From positions 1-33,759 of the forward strand of contig VSPO01000022.1 of NCBI GenBank assembly GCA_009775375.1: a DNA stretch of 33,759 nt, in the 5' to 3' direction. The position numbers were made by a program, and so were the translations under genes. Below are positions 24,150 through 31,426 of the stretch, piece by piece. This DNA is from Muribaculaceae bacterium (lineage in GTDB: Bacteria; Bacteroidota; Bacteroidia; Bacteroidales; Muribaculaceae). The notes under the pieces are model-generated. The model was not told where the DNA came from. It ran no database searches and saw nothing but the letters and a program-made list of their open reading frames with translations. Position 1 is the first letter of the stretch. Every line of letters begins with the position of its first letter.

Positions 24150-24157
24150 CAAAATTA
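24150..24157 (-). promoter_or_regulatory. -7 box of the serine hydrolase promoter
   Basis: On the minus strand TAATTTTG, an exact TAnnTTTG box. About 21 bases upstream lies TTTAG, a poor -33 match. Confidence 0.5.
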
Positions 24158-24222
24158 ATGAAATCTACCGAATTGAGTCTAAAGAATTCCCTAAACTTTT
24201 CTTTGACTTGTTAAGAATCTTA

Positions 24223-24337
24223 GCGTGTTCCTTAAAATTTCGGGGTCGATCGGTTGCGATGCCCGCATCGCGCCCTCTTCCACTTTCAAAATCTGCTCAA
24301 AAATCACCGCCCATACGACCCCGAAATTTTAAGGAAG
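24223..24337. repeat. Family A long palindrome, copy 2 (inverted)
   Basis: In reverse complement this element matches copy 1 at 3380 through TTCCTTAAAATTTCGGGG, CGTA, GGGCGGTGATT and CAGATTTT. Its own arms pair through CCTTAAAATTTCGGGGTCG and its complement at 24317-24335. The tip GCGATGC-CC-GCATCGC (24256-24271) is self-complementary but unrelated to the tip of copy 1. Confidence 0.7.
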
Positions 24338-24377
24338 CTTTAATCAACTTCATTGCGTAAAAAGTTTAAACAACTTC
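24338..24377. repeat. Right-end remnant of a family B element
   Basis: TTTAATCAACTTCATTGCGT followed by AAAAAGTTTAAACAACTTC is the right terminus of the 203-bp family B element (compare 30779-30817), with one T missing. The left part is replaced by the family A copy ending at 24337. Confidence 0.7.
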
Positions 24378-24566
24378 AAATATAGACTTGCTCACCGAAC
24401 CTAAAATAATAAAGAATCCTCAAAATAACATCTACACCCACATTTTCATAACTATCTTTGCACTTGCAAATCCTCAAACCAAGAAGAAAAGCCTATTATT
24501 CCCATAAAGGCAATAAAAGCACTTAAGGCTATATCAGCCACATCTGCTATCACAGCTATCAGAATC

Positions 24567-24688
24567 TTCAAAATCGGAACAAAAAATTCAAAATCAGAAC
24601 AAAAAATTTCAAATCAAAACACTTTGATCTTTTTCAAAACAAAACACAACTTTTCAAAATCAGAACAAAATTTTTCAAATCAGAACAG
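24567..24688 (+). repeat. Degenerate tandem array of a 20-bp unit
   Basis: Two adjacent 20-base units, 24567-24586 and 24587-24606, read TTCAAAATCRGAACAAAAAA. Further diverged copies occur at 24607-24620, 24631-24650, 24651-24670 and 24671-24688. It is non-coding and very AT-rich. The 20-base period is close to two helical turns. The surrounding gap 24378-24964 otherwise holds one orphan TATCTTTG at 24453 and the short palindrome at 24811. Confidence 0.55.
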
Positions 24689-24810
24689 CTAAAACACATA
24701 TCCTATCATTACCAATTCCTTATCCAAACGGCATGGAAATCACAATATTTTATGCATCCGATTAGACTTATATCCCTGATTGACAACTTATCGACTAAAA
24801 AACTCAATCA

Positions 24811-24875
24811 TTAAGAACGCTCTCCTTAAAATCATCAACCCTACGATCGCGAAATTTTAAGGGAAGCGCTCTTAA
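24811..24875. repeat. Family A short palindrome (internal deletion form)
   Basis: TTAAGAACGCTCTCCTTAAAAT at the left and its imperfect complement ending GCGCTCTTAA at the right are the family A shoulders with almost no interior. CGATCG sits near the middle. Confidence 0.6.
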
Positions 24876-24962
24876 AGCCAGAATTCAATATTTTATAAGA
24901 GCTCCCCAAGATCTATCCCATCGACGCTCTAAGAAAAAAAAACGTTTTTTCGATAATTTTTC

Positions 24963-25003
24963 TTATGTTTTACAACATAATTAAAAAACATTTATTAACT
25001 TTG
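24963..25003 (+). promoter_or_regulatory. Promoter with operator-like inverted repeat for the small ORF pair
   Basis: TAACTTTG (24996-25003) is an exact -7 box. Just upstream, TTATGTT-TTAC-AACATAA (24963-24980) is a perfect 7-bp inverted repeat covering the expected -33 region, where no TTTG is found. A second palindrome, AAAAAACGTTTTTT, lies at 24937-24950. The arrangement looks regulated. Confidence 0.5.
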
Positions 25004-25030
25004 CAGCGTTTTAGAATAAAAGACAATTCT

Positions 25031-25162
25031 ATGGTGAGAATAAGATTACGAGTGAATACTTTTTTTCACTACGGAAAAGGTAAAAAAGAGTTAGGTTCAA
25101 GATTCCGTTGGAATCCTATTCTCTCCACGATTGATGATAAGTTTAATTTAAATTTTTATTGA
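25031..25162 (+). CDS. Small basic protein, 43 residues, unknown
   Basis: The ATG lies about 20 bases after the predicted start site, so the longer open frame back to 24965 is excluded because it crosses the promoter. The product begins MVRIRLRVNTFFHYGKGKKE and is strongly basic in its first half, with aromatic residues spread throughout and a polar end (DDKFNLNFY). It has no signal peptide or hydrophobic helix, and I recognise no family. One base separates its stop from the next ATG, suggesting coupled translation. It could be a small protein or a leader peptide. Confidence 0.5.
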   Translation: MVRIRLRVNTFFHYGKGKKELGSRFRWNPILSTIDDKFNLNFY

Positions 25163-25163
25163 C

Positions 25164-25262
25164 ATGAACAGTTTCATCAAAAAAGCCGCCAAGGCCTACC
25201 GCACAGTCAACTATTGTCTTGCAAGCGCACAGGTCTATCTTAACGAGGCAGCTCGCCGATAA
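25164..25262 (+). CDS. Small protein, 32 residues, unknown
   Basis: Reads MNSFIKKAAKAYRTVNYCLA, then SAQVYLNEAARR. It is predicted as one or two amphipathic helices with a net positive charge and a single Cys. No family is recognised. It starts one base after the 43-residue ORF and is followed by two terminator-like hairpins, so promoter, two ORFs and terminator form a compact unit of about 350 bases. Codons resemble neighbouring genes, and the stop TAA is in context with the following hairpin. Confidence 0.5.
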   Translation: MNSFIKKAAKAYRTVNYCLASAQVYLNEAARR

Positions 25263-25267
25263 GAGGC

Positions 25268-25288
25268 ATCGGCTAATAGATGGCCGAT
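25268..25288 (+). terminator. First hairpin after the small ORF pair
   Basis: ATCGGC (25268-25273) and GCCGAT (25283-25288) form a 6-bp stem with a nine-base loop, followed by TTTTCAGTTTT. A plausible weak terminator. Confidence 0.45.
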
Positions 25289-25316
25289 TTTCAGTTTTAC
25301 AGGTTTTATTAATGCC

Positions 25317-25344
25317 AAGCGTTCCTGCGAAGGAGCGTTTTTTT
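25317..25344 (+). terminator. Terminator of the small ORF unit
   Basis: AAGCGTTCCT-GCGA-AGGAGCGTTT forms a 10-pair stem with two G-T wobbles, running into seven T (25338-25344). It overlaps the corA stop, with corA transcribed towards it from the other strand. Confidence 0.7.
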
Positions 25345-26269
25345 ATACCCATTTGATTTTCCTGAACCAAAGAAACGCACACGCAGTCAGCACCATGGAT
25401 ATAATAATAATAAACCAGAACGCATATCTATAACCACCTATTAAAATATCCACGTTCATGCCGTAGAGACTTGCAATTAATGTCGGAACCATAAGAATTA
25501 TCGACAAACCTGTCATTCTCTTCATGACTCCATTGACATTGTTGGATATTATAGAGGCATAGGCATCGAGGGTATTCTCAAGAATGTCGCTATATATACA
25601 AACCGTGCTGTCGGCCTGCCTCAATTCTATATCGACATCCTCAAGCAATTCCTCATCTATTTCACTCTCGAAAATTTTCTTCACTCTCTCCAGAAGCATT
25701 ACATTGCCCTTAATTGCGGTATTGAAAAATACAAGAGATTTTTGAAGATGCATAAGCCAAATTAAATCATCGTTACGTATACTTTTCTTAAGATCTTTTT
25801 CTGCTCCTACAACGTCATTTGTCAGCGTCTTTAAATAGTGTAGATACCAAAGAGCTGTCTCATATAATATCTGTAGAGTCAAATCTGCGCTTTTTGTTAT
25901 GTTAAGTCCTTTCTTCATGGTCCTTGCCACAAACGACCTGACAATGGCATTCTTATAATAGCTGACCGTAAGAAGCATTCTGCCATCTTTGCTGATTATG
26001 CCGAATGGCGCTGTCCTGAACGGCATTCCCTCATCCGGGCTACATTCAATAGGAACCAGAACAATAGTCATTGTCCACACTCCCTCACGTTCCACTCGGG
26101 GCAATTCTTCAGGATCCCCGAGATACTCAAGGAACATTTCCGGGACATTTAATTTTTCAGTCAAAAAATGCCTGTCGTCGTCATCAGGATTAACAACATT
26201 CATCCATAGTCCGTGTTTCCATTGACCGGTCTCGACAAACCCATTGTCTTGCTTATAATAATTTCTCAT
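25343..26269 (-). CDS. corA: CorA family magnesium/cobalt transporter
   Basis: 308 residues. It has a long N-terminal cytoplasmic alpha/beta domain and a helical stalk, then two C-terminal transmembrane helices. The YGMNVD motif (CorA GMN signature) lies at the end of the first helix. CorA proteins form homopentameric channels for Mg2+ uptake in the inner membrane. The loop after GMN is short (ILIGGYRYA), typical of the divergent CorA groups. No clear promoter was found upstream; an inactive aquaporin copy precedes it on the same strand. Confidence 0.92.
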   Translation of the reverse strand: MRNYYKQDNGFVETGQWKHGLWMNVVNPDDDDRHFLTEKLNVPEMFLEYLGDPEELPRVEREGVWTMTIVLVPIECSPDEGMPFRTAPFGIISKDGRMLLTVSYYKNAIVRSFVARTMKKGLNITKSADLTLQILYETALWYLHYLKTLTNDVVGAEKDLKKSIRNDDLIWLMHLQKSLVFFNTAIKGNVMLLERVKKIFESEIDEELLEDVDIELRQADSTVCIYSDILENTLDAYASIISNNVNGVMKRMTGLSIILMVPTLIASLYGMNVDILIGGYRYAFWFIIIISMVLTACAFLWFRKIKWV

Positions 26270-26398
26270 CTATTGAAATTTCTATGACCGATACCCCGGG
26301 ATGCAATTTCTCGCTTTTGTTCGGTCGGATGAATTGATAAGGGCGTGCCATGAAATCACATGACACATCCTTTATTAGTCGCACAATCTTATCTGCAA

Positions 26399-26860
26399 TT
26401 AAATATCAGCTTCAATCTGAGGACTCGGGCGGAAAATCAAATTATAGACGAATACCGCAAGAGCCGCTCCTGCCAACGGTCCTACCACCATTACCCCAAA
26501 ATCAGGCCACGCGTTAGAAGAAAATAGTGCCGGACCGAAGCTACGTGCCGGATTCACGGAACAATTATCCACGGAATCCCAACAATATTAACAAGCCCAA
26601 GAGCCAAACCAATGGCCACACCCGAAAATTTGCCGGCTCCTTTCTTTGGATCCGTAGCCCCAAGAATCACAAGGACGAACACCATAGTGAACAATACTTC
26701 CACAAACAGCGCCATACCTTGGCTTACCCCGGGCTGGCAAACATTAGCTGCAAGATAGATGCCAAGCACTCCTATCGACGGCCCGGCCAAAACGGCACTT
26801 CCACAAGCCATAAGGACCAGGAACATAGTGCCAAACATTTCCGCAATAATTTTTTTTCAT
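26399..26860 (-). pseudogene. Aquaporin Z-type channel, pseudogene with frameshifts and internal deletion
   Basis: The reading frame is broken in at least two places. From the ATG at 26860 a run of eight A shifts the frame; with seven A it would read MKKIIAEMFGTMFLVL. The frame breaks again near 26575, where GIP is followed by an out-of-frame continuation VDNCSVNPARSFGPALFSS that runs to the stop at 26399. Between GSAVLAG and GVLGIYLAANV roughly 100 residues normally present are missing, including the first Asn-Pro-Ala half-helix. The second NPA (SVNPARS) remains. The total is about 154 codons against about 230 for a full aquaporin, so it cannot make a functional water channel. Confidence 0.85.
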
Positions 26861-27127
26861 AACTATTGATGTAAAAAAGTTTTTATCAAAACAATTGTTC
26901 TAAAGCCATCCGAATCAATAATAAAGCCATCAACTTAAGGTAGGGATAATCCACGCCTCTTCCTATCTTCAAAGCCAAGGGGTCATCTCATAAAAAACGA
27001 ATTTAGACATAGCCTATAAATAGAATACCTTTATATTAATTTCCAATAGTGGCCTTTGAAATTTAAACACCATCTAAACAGCAAAAGTTTTGCGAATACA
27101 TCAGCCTTCTTGCTCATGAGAAAACTA

Positions 27128-27250
27128 AGAGCACTTTCCTTATAATTTCGGGGCGGTAGTGGCGGTGGTTTTTGAGCAGAATTTTTTAGGAGTGCTAATT
27201 GTCCATGTCAGTCTCCTAATATGGGCGTAATCGGTCAAAAACAGCGTCAG
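27128..27250. repeat. Family A element, degenerate copy
   Basis: The left half matches family A copies 1 and 2 (TTTCGGGG, then GGCGGTGGTTTTTGAGCAGA). Inner arms TTAGGAG and CTCCTAA, and GTTTTTGA with TCAAAAAC, still pair. The outer right shoulder is lost. The rest of the 26861-27348 gap contains no gene; only the lacZ promoter is apparent. Confidence 0.55.
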
Positions 27251-27307
27251 ATTCTTCAATCTTGATAATATCACAGACGTATTGCAAAATTTCTTGATAA
27301 TTTAGGC

Positions 27308-27315
27308 TATATTTG
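27308..27315 (+). promoter_or_regulatory. -7 box of the lacZ promoter
   Basis: TATATTTG fits TAnnTTTG exactly. A TTG at 27282-27284 is 23 bases upstream, slightly too far. It predicts a start near 27321 and a leader of about 28 bases, which excludes the upstream TTG start at 27313. Confidence 0.5.
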
Positions 27316-27348
27316 CATCAAAATTCAATAACTAACCAAATCCTGTTA

Positions 27349-30300
27349 ATGAAAAAACTTATCTTACCAATGTTTATGGGATTGGCTGTCGCAGGAATGA
27401 ATGGCCAGACCTTCAATGAATGGAAGGACCCTGAAATCAATGCCGTAAACAGGGCGCCGATGAGATCGGCTAATTTCGCTTTCAATAAAGGAGAAAATGC
27501 CCTTGCGAACAAGGAAATGAAGCTCTCCGCCAACTATCTTAGCCTCAACGGCACCTGGAAATTCAATTGGGTGAACGACGCTGATCAGCGCCCCACTGAT
27601 TTCTGGAAACCAGGATTTAACGACAAATCCTGGGTCAACATGCAGATTCCGGCAATGTGGGAGCTCAACGGCTATGGAGACCCCGTCTACGTCAACAATC
27701 ACTACGTCTGGCGCAACCAGGCTCCTTTGACCCCTCCCATCGTGCCAACAGCAGATAATCATGTGGGTTCTTATCGACGTGTCATAAAAGTGCCGGCTGA
27801 TTGGAAAGGGAAAGAAATTTTCGCACATTTCGGTTCTGTGACATCCAACATATATCTTTGGGTCAACGGCAAATATGTGGGTTATAGTGAAGACAGCAAG
27901 CTTGAGGCGGAATTCAACCTGACCCCATATCTTGTGGCCGGCAAAGACAATCTCATAGCATTCCAGATTTTCCGCTGGTGTGACGGCACATATCTTGAAG
28001 ACCAGGACTTTTTCCGTTTCTCCGGCGTTGCAAGAGATTCCTATCTATATGCAAGAGACAAAAAGCGCATTGCCGATGTGAGGGTTACGCCCGATCTTGA
28101 AAACAACTATAAGGACGGGGTCTTGAATGTCGACCTCACCCTTACGTCCAACTCTCCCGTAGAACTTTCCCTCAAGGACGCCAATGGGAAAGAAGTGGCA
28201 TCCGCCACTGCATCCAAGAGTGGGCGCACTGTCATGAAGCTTGCCAATCCAGAAAAATGGACTGCCGAAACCCCTTATCTATATACGCTGACAGCTTCCA
28301 TGAAAGGCAGCGATGAAGTAGTGCCGGTCAATGTGGGGTTCAGAAAAATAGAACTTGTGAAAGATCAGGTGCTCGTAAATGGGAAACCAGTGCTTTTCAA
28401 AGGAGCCAACCGACATGAGCTCGATCCCGACGGAGGTTATGTTGTTTCTCCCGAAAGGATGCTTCAAGACATCCAGCTAATGAAAAAGCTCAACATGAAT
28501 GCCGTCCGCACTTGCCATTATCCTGATGATAAGCTCTGGTATGACCTCTGCGACAAATATGGCCTTTACGTAGTGGCTGAAGCGAATATTGAAAGCCACG
28601 GTATGGGATATGACGAGAAGACACTTGCAAAGGATCCTCGATATGCCAAAGCTCATATGGAGCGCGACCAACGCAACGTGCAAAGAAATTTCAATCACCC
28701 ATCAATAATTTTCTGGAGCCTTGGCAACGAAGCCGGATACGGGCCTAATTTTGAAGCCACCTACGACTGGACTAAAAAAGAGGACCCAAGCCGCCCTGTG
28801 CAGTATGAACAGGCCCACCAGACGGGCAAGACCGATATCTTCTGCCCTATGTACTACGGCTATGAAGGTATGGAAAAATGGGGACAGAAGACAGATGCAA
28901 AGATGCCTTTGATTCAATGTGAGTATGCCCATGCAATGGGCAACTCCATGGGAGGATTCAAGGAATATTGGGACCTCATCCGGAAGTATGCTAATCTCCA
29001 AGGAGGATTTATCTGGGATTTTGTTGATCAAGCAGTCAGAACCAAAGGTAAGGACGGCGTGGAAATCTACGGCTATGGTGGCGACTTCAATAAATACGAC
29101 GGATCTGACGGCAACTTCTGTGCAAACGGAGTGGTCAATCCCGACCGCATACCAAATCCTCACGCAGGAGAAGTAGCCTACTACTATCAGAACATCTGGA
29201 CATCACCGTCCGACTTGAAGACTGGAAAGATAAAGGTGTTCAATGAGAATTTCTTCAGGGATCTTTCTGACGTGGACCTCGATTGGGTGTTGCTCAACAA
29301 TGGAGTCCCCGTACGCGACGGGCACATCGACAAAATTGACGTGAAGCCCGGAGAAACGACCGAATTGACTATTCCATATGGAGAAATATCAGGTCAAGGC
29401 GAGTGGCTTCTCAACCTGTCATATTCCCTTAAAGATGCAAGAGGGATTCTTCCTGCAGGCCATGTCGTGGCAACCGAACAGCTCGCCCTGAATCCGATGC
29501 CGGCTGCACAGCTCGACATAGCCACGCCTTCCAACCCCAATGTCGCCACCCCCGTTCCAGCGATAATTGACAATGATGCCAACTATCTTATCGTAAAAGG
29601 TGATCTATTTACAATCGAGTTCAACAGATGGTCGGGACTTATGGTTCGCTACGACGTTGAGGGCATGCAGATGATTAACGAAGGCGGATCACTTTCGCCC
29701 AACTTCTGGCGTGCTCCGACCGACAACGATTACGGCGCAGGGCTTCAGAAGAAATATCGTGCATGGCACGACCCCGAGATGAAACTCAAGTCTCTTAAAT
29801 CAGAGATGAAGGATGGCTTGGCATACGTTTATACATCCTACGATATGCCATCTGTAAGCGGCAAGCTCGACATGACATACATCGTCAACGGAGACGGAGC
29901 CGTAAAGGTCTCTGAGTCCTTCACGGCTGATAAGTCGGCAAAAGTGTCAGATATGTTCCGTTTTGGAATGCAGATGCAAATGCCTTTGTCGTTCAACCAT
30001 ATCCAGTATTACGGACGTGGGCCAATTGAGAACTATCAGGACCGCAACCACTCTACCAACATCGGCATTTACAATCAGACCGTGGCTGACCAGTTCTTCT
30101 CTTACATCCGTCCGCAAGAGACAGGCACAAAAACCGACATCCGCTATTGGAAACAGTTGAACAACTCCGGCAACGGCTTGGAATTTGTGGCCGAGAATCC
30201 TTTCTCAGCATCCGCTCTCAACTATTCTATCGATAGTCTCGACGAAGGAGAAGACAAGCACAACGGACATTCTCCCGAAGTAAAAAAAGCTGACTACACC

Positions 30301-30444
30301 AATGTGACTATTGACAAGGTTCAGATGGGACTTGGTTGCGTCAACAGCTGGGGTGCTCTCCCCCTTCCGGAATATCGCATTCCATATGGCGACTACACCT
30401 TCACATTCATGATGAAGCCCGTGTTCAACCAGCTTCATAATTGA
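27349..30444 (+). CDS. lacZ: Exported beta-galactosidase, GH2 LacZ type
   Basis: 1031 residues with an N-terminal signal peptide (MKKLILPMFMGLAVAG), so periplasmic rather than cytoplasmic as in E. coli. The five LacZ domains are present in order: jelly-roll sugar-binding (around residues 45-220), Ig-like, TIM barrel, second Ig-like and the C-terminal beta-sandwich. The acid/base is Glu461 in SLGNEAGYG and the nucleophile Glu525 in IQCEYAHAMGN. It removes terminal beta-galactose, probably from oligosaccharides such as mucin O-glycan fragments. It is followed by a 31-bp hairpin and appears monocistronic. Confidence 0.93.
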   Translation: MKKLILPMFMGLAVAGMNGQTFNEWKDPEINAVNRAPMRSANFAFNKGENALANKEMKLSANYLSLNGTWKFNWVNDADQRPTDFWKPGFNDKSWVNMQIPAMWELNGYGDPVYVNNHYVWRNQAPLTPPIVPTADNHVGSYRRVIKVPADWKGKEIFAHFGSVTSNIYLWVNGKYVGYSEDSKLEAEFNLTPYLVAGKDNLIAFQIFRWCDGTYLEDQDFFRFSGVARDSYLYARDKKRIADVRVTPDLENNYKDGVLNVDLTLTSNSPVELSLKDANGKEVASATASKSGRTVMKLANPEKWTAETPYLYTLTASMKGSDEVVPVNVGFRKIELVKDQVLVNGKPVLFKGANRHELDPDGGYVVSPERMLQDIQLMKKLNMNAVRTCHYPDDKLWYDLCDKYGLYVVAEANIESHGMGYDEKTLAKDPRYAKAHMERDQRNVQRNFNHPSIIFWSLGNEAGYGPNFEATYDWTKKEDPSRPVQYEQAHQTGKTDIFCPMYYGYEGMEKWGQKTDAKMPLIQCEYAHAMGNSMGGFKEYWDLIRKYANLQGGFIWDFVDQAVRTKGKDGVEIYGYGGDFNKYDGSDGNFCANGVVNPDRIPNPHAGEVAYYYQNIWTSPSDLKTGKIKVFNENFFRDLSDVDLDWVLLNNGVPVRDGHIDKIDVKPGETTELTIPYGEISGQGEWLLNLSYSLKDARGILPAGHVVATEQLALNPMPAAQLDIATPSNPNVATPVPAIIDNDANYLIVKGDLFTIEFNRWSGLMVRYDVEGMQMINEGGSLSPNFWRAPTDNDYGAGLQKKYRAWHDPEMKLKSLKSEMKDGLAYVYTSYDMPSVSGKLDMTYIVNGDGAVKVSESFTADKSAKVSDMFRFGMQMQMPLSFNHIQYYGRGPIENYQDRNHSTNIGIYNQTVADQFFSYIRPQETGTKTDIRYWKQLNNSGNGLEFVAENPFSASALNYSIDSLDEGEDKHNGHSPEVKKADYTNVTIDKVQMGLGCVNSWGALPLPEYRIPYGDYTFTFMMKPVFNQLHN

Positions 30445-30462
30445 ATCCATCTTCGGCATATT

Positions 30463-30525
30463 ATGCCGCAATAGAAAATATCGGACTTCCGACTGTCGGA
30501 AGTCCGGTATTTTCTATTGCGGCAT
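30463..30525 (+). terminator. 31-bp terminator hairpin after lacZ
   Basis: 30463-30493 pairs with 30495-30525 around a single-base loop. The only mismatch, T30481-G30507, is a wobble in plus-strand RNA. It begins 18 bases after the lacZ stop. No T-tract follows, so it may act as a strong mRNA 3' stabiliser or terminator. Confidence 0.65.
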
Positions 30526-30571
30526 TCCATCTAACGACCCTTTTGCATCATTCAAACGTTAGAAATAAGGG

Positions 30572-30598
30572 AGACGCGGCAACTTCCGAGTCGCGTCT
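30572..30598 (+). terminator. Second hairpin downstream of lacZ, related to 21071-21122
   Basis: AGACGCG (30572-30578) pairs with CGCGTCT (30592-30598), followed by GTTTACT. Its foot sequence matches the palindrome at 21071 (AGACGCGGC, then ACTT). Confidence 0.4.
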
Positions 30599-30615
30599 GT
30601 TTACTAAATTTATTA

Positions 30616-30817
30616 GAAGTTGTTTAAACTTTTTCTTTTCCAAGATTTCGTCAGATTTTCGAGCTGATTTTGAATCGTGAAGAGGGAATTTAGCGGGCTA
30701 AATTCCCTCTTCACGATTCAAAAGCAGCCGAAAAGATGATGAAAGATTGGGAAAGAGCCCTCAAAAAGGGAAGAAGCATTAATCAACTTCATTTGCGTAA
30801 AAAGTTTAAACAACTTC
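30616..30817. repeat. Family B palindromic element, copy 2 (202 bp)
   Basis: Perfect 19-bp terminal inverted repeats GAAGTTGTTTAAACTTTTT (30616-30634) and its complement (30799-30817). The core is a perfect 27-bp stem (30668-30694 with 30697-30723, loop GG). It is nearly identical to 7532-7734 outside the core. It ends six bases before the lysozyme start codon and so forms its 5' leader region. Confidence 0.85.
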
Positions 30818-30823
30818 TTAGAC

Positions 30824-31360
30824 ATGAAAAAAACACCGAAGTCGAATAGCAAAGCTAAGAATGGGTTGCGAGGTCTCTTCCGGTTGTGTTGGGCTGCCGT
30901 CCTTTGCATATGCAGTTTATCTGTCATAGGCGGGACTAAATCCAAAACGAGCAATCAAAGCCCGGAATTTGAGAAAGCTGTAGCCGTAATAAAAAAATAT
31001 GAAGGCATGCACTACAACAAAGGCAATCTGGTTGGCTACGGACACAAAATTCTTCCCGGGGAGAAATATAAAAGAAACCAACGTCTTACCCTGGAACAAG
31101 CCGATCAACTGCTGCGTAATGACCTGGCAAAATTATGTGCAAAATATAGAGCATTTGGCAAAGACAGCTTGCTTCTTAGTGCCCTCGCGTATAATTGCGG
31201 CATAGGAATCGTGGCCAAATCCAAGGTATACAAAAACCTCAAGGCAGGCAACCGCGACATAAAAGCTTCCTACCTTGCCCATTGCAAATATCGTGGAAAG
31301 GCATTGAGCCAATTAAAACGAAGAAGAATCGAGGAATTTGAGGTTTTATTTATTCCATGA
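30824..31360 (+). CDS. GH24-like lysozyme (phage-type endolysin fold)
   Basis: 178 residues. A basic N-terminus and one hydrophobic segment (LCWAAVLCICSLSVIGG) suggest export or membrane anchoring. The catalytic domain has the Glu of IKKYEGMHYNKG and the following GYGHKI motif, then a helical half (TLEQADQLLRNDL, ALAYNCGIG). Compared with T4 lysozyme the Glu-to-GxGH spacing is about six residues shorter, and the usual Asp and Thr are absent, as in the Bacteroidetes branch of this family. Likely a peptidoglycan hydrolase. No phage genes lie nearby. A family B element sits directly upstream, and no consensus promoter is seen after it. Confidence 0.78.
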   Translation: MKKTPKSNSKAKNGLRGLFRLCWAAVLCICSLSVIGGTKSKTSNQSPEFEKAVAVIKKYEGMHYNKGNLVGYGHKILPGEKYKRNQRLTLEQADQLLRNDLAKLCAKYRAFGKDSLLLSALAYNCGIGIVAKSKVYKNLKAGNRDIKASYLAHCKYRGKALSQLKRRRIEEFEVLFIP

Positions 31361-31426
31361 CTGTCAGGAGAATAATTTTTGTATCCTCTTACGTTATTTT
31401 ATAAGCTACATTAATATTCGCTTAAA

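Noticed and set aside
24453..24460. TATCTTTG as a promoter for a gene in the 24.4-24.9 kb gap
   Set aside because: No -33 box at the right distance and no credible ORF downstream before the small ORF unit.
24567..24688. CRISPR-like array
   Set aside because: Units are 20 bases, directly abutting, with no unique spacers, and no cas genes are in the window.
24965..25162. A 65-codon start for the first small ORF
   Set aside because: The extra codons overlap the inverted repeat and the exact -7 box at 24996-25003, so they would not be in the transcript.
26527..26862. A 111-codon plus-strand ORF
   Set aside because: It is the antisense shadow of the aquaporin pseudogene; the product is low in hydrophobic structure and matches nothing, while the minus strand reads clearly as an aquaporin.
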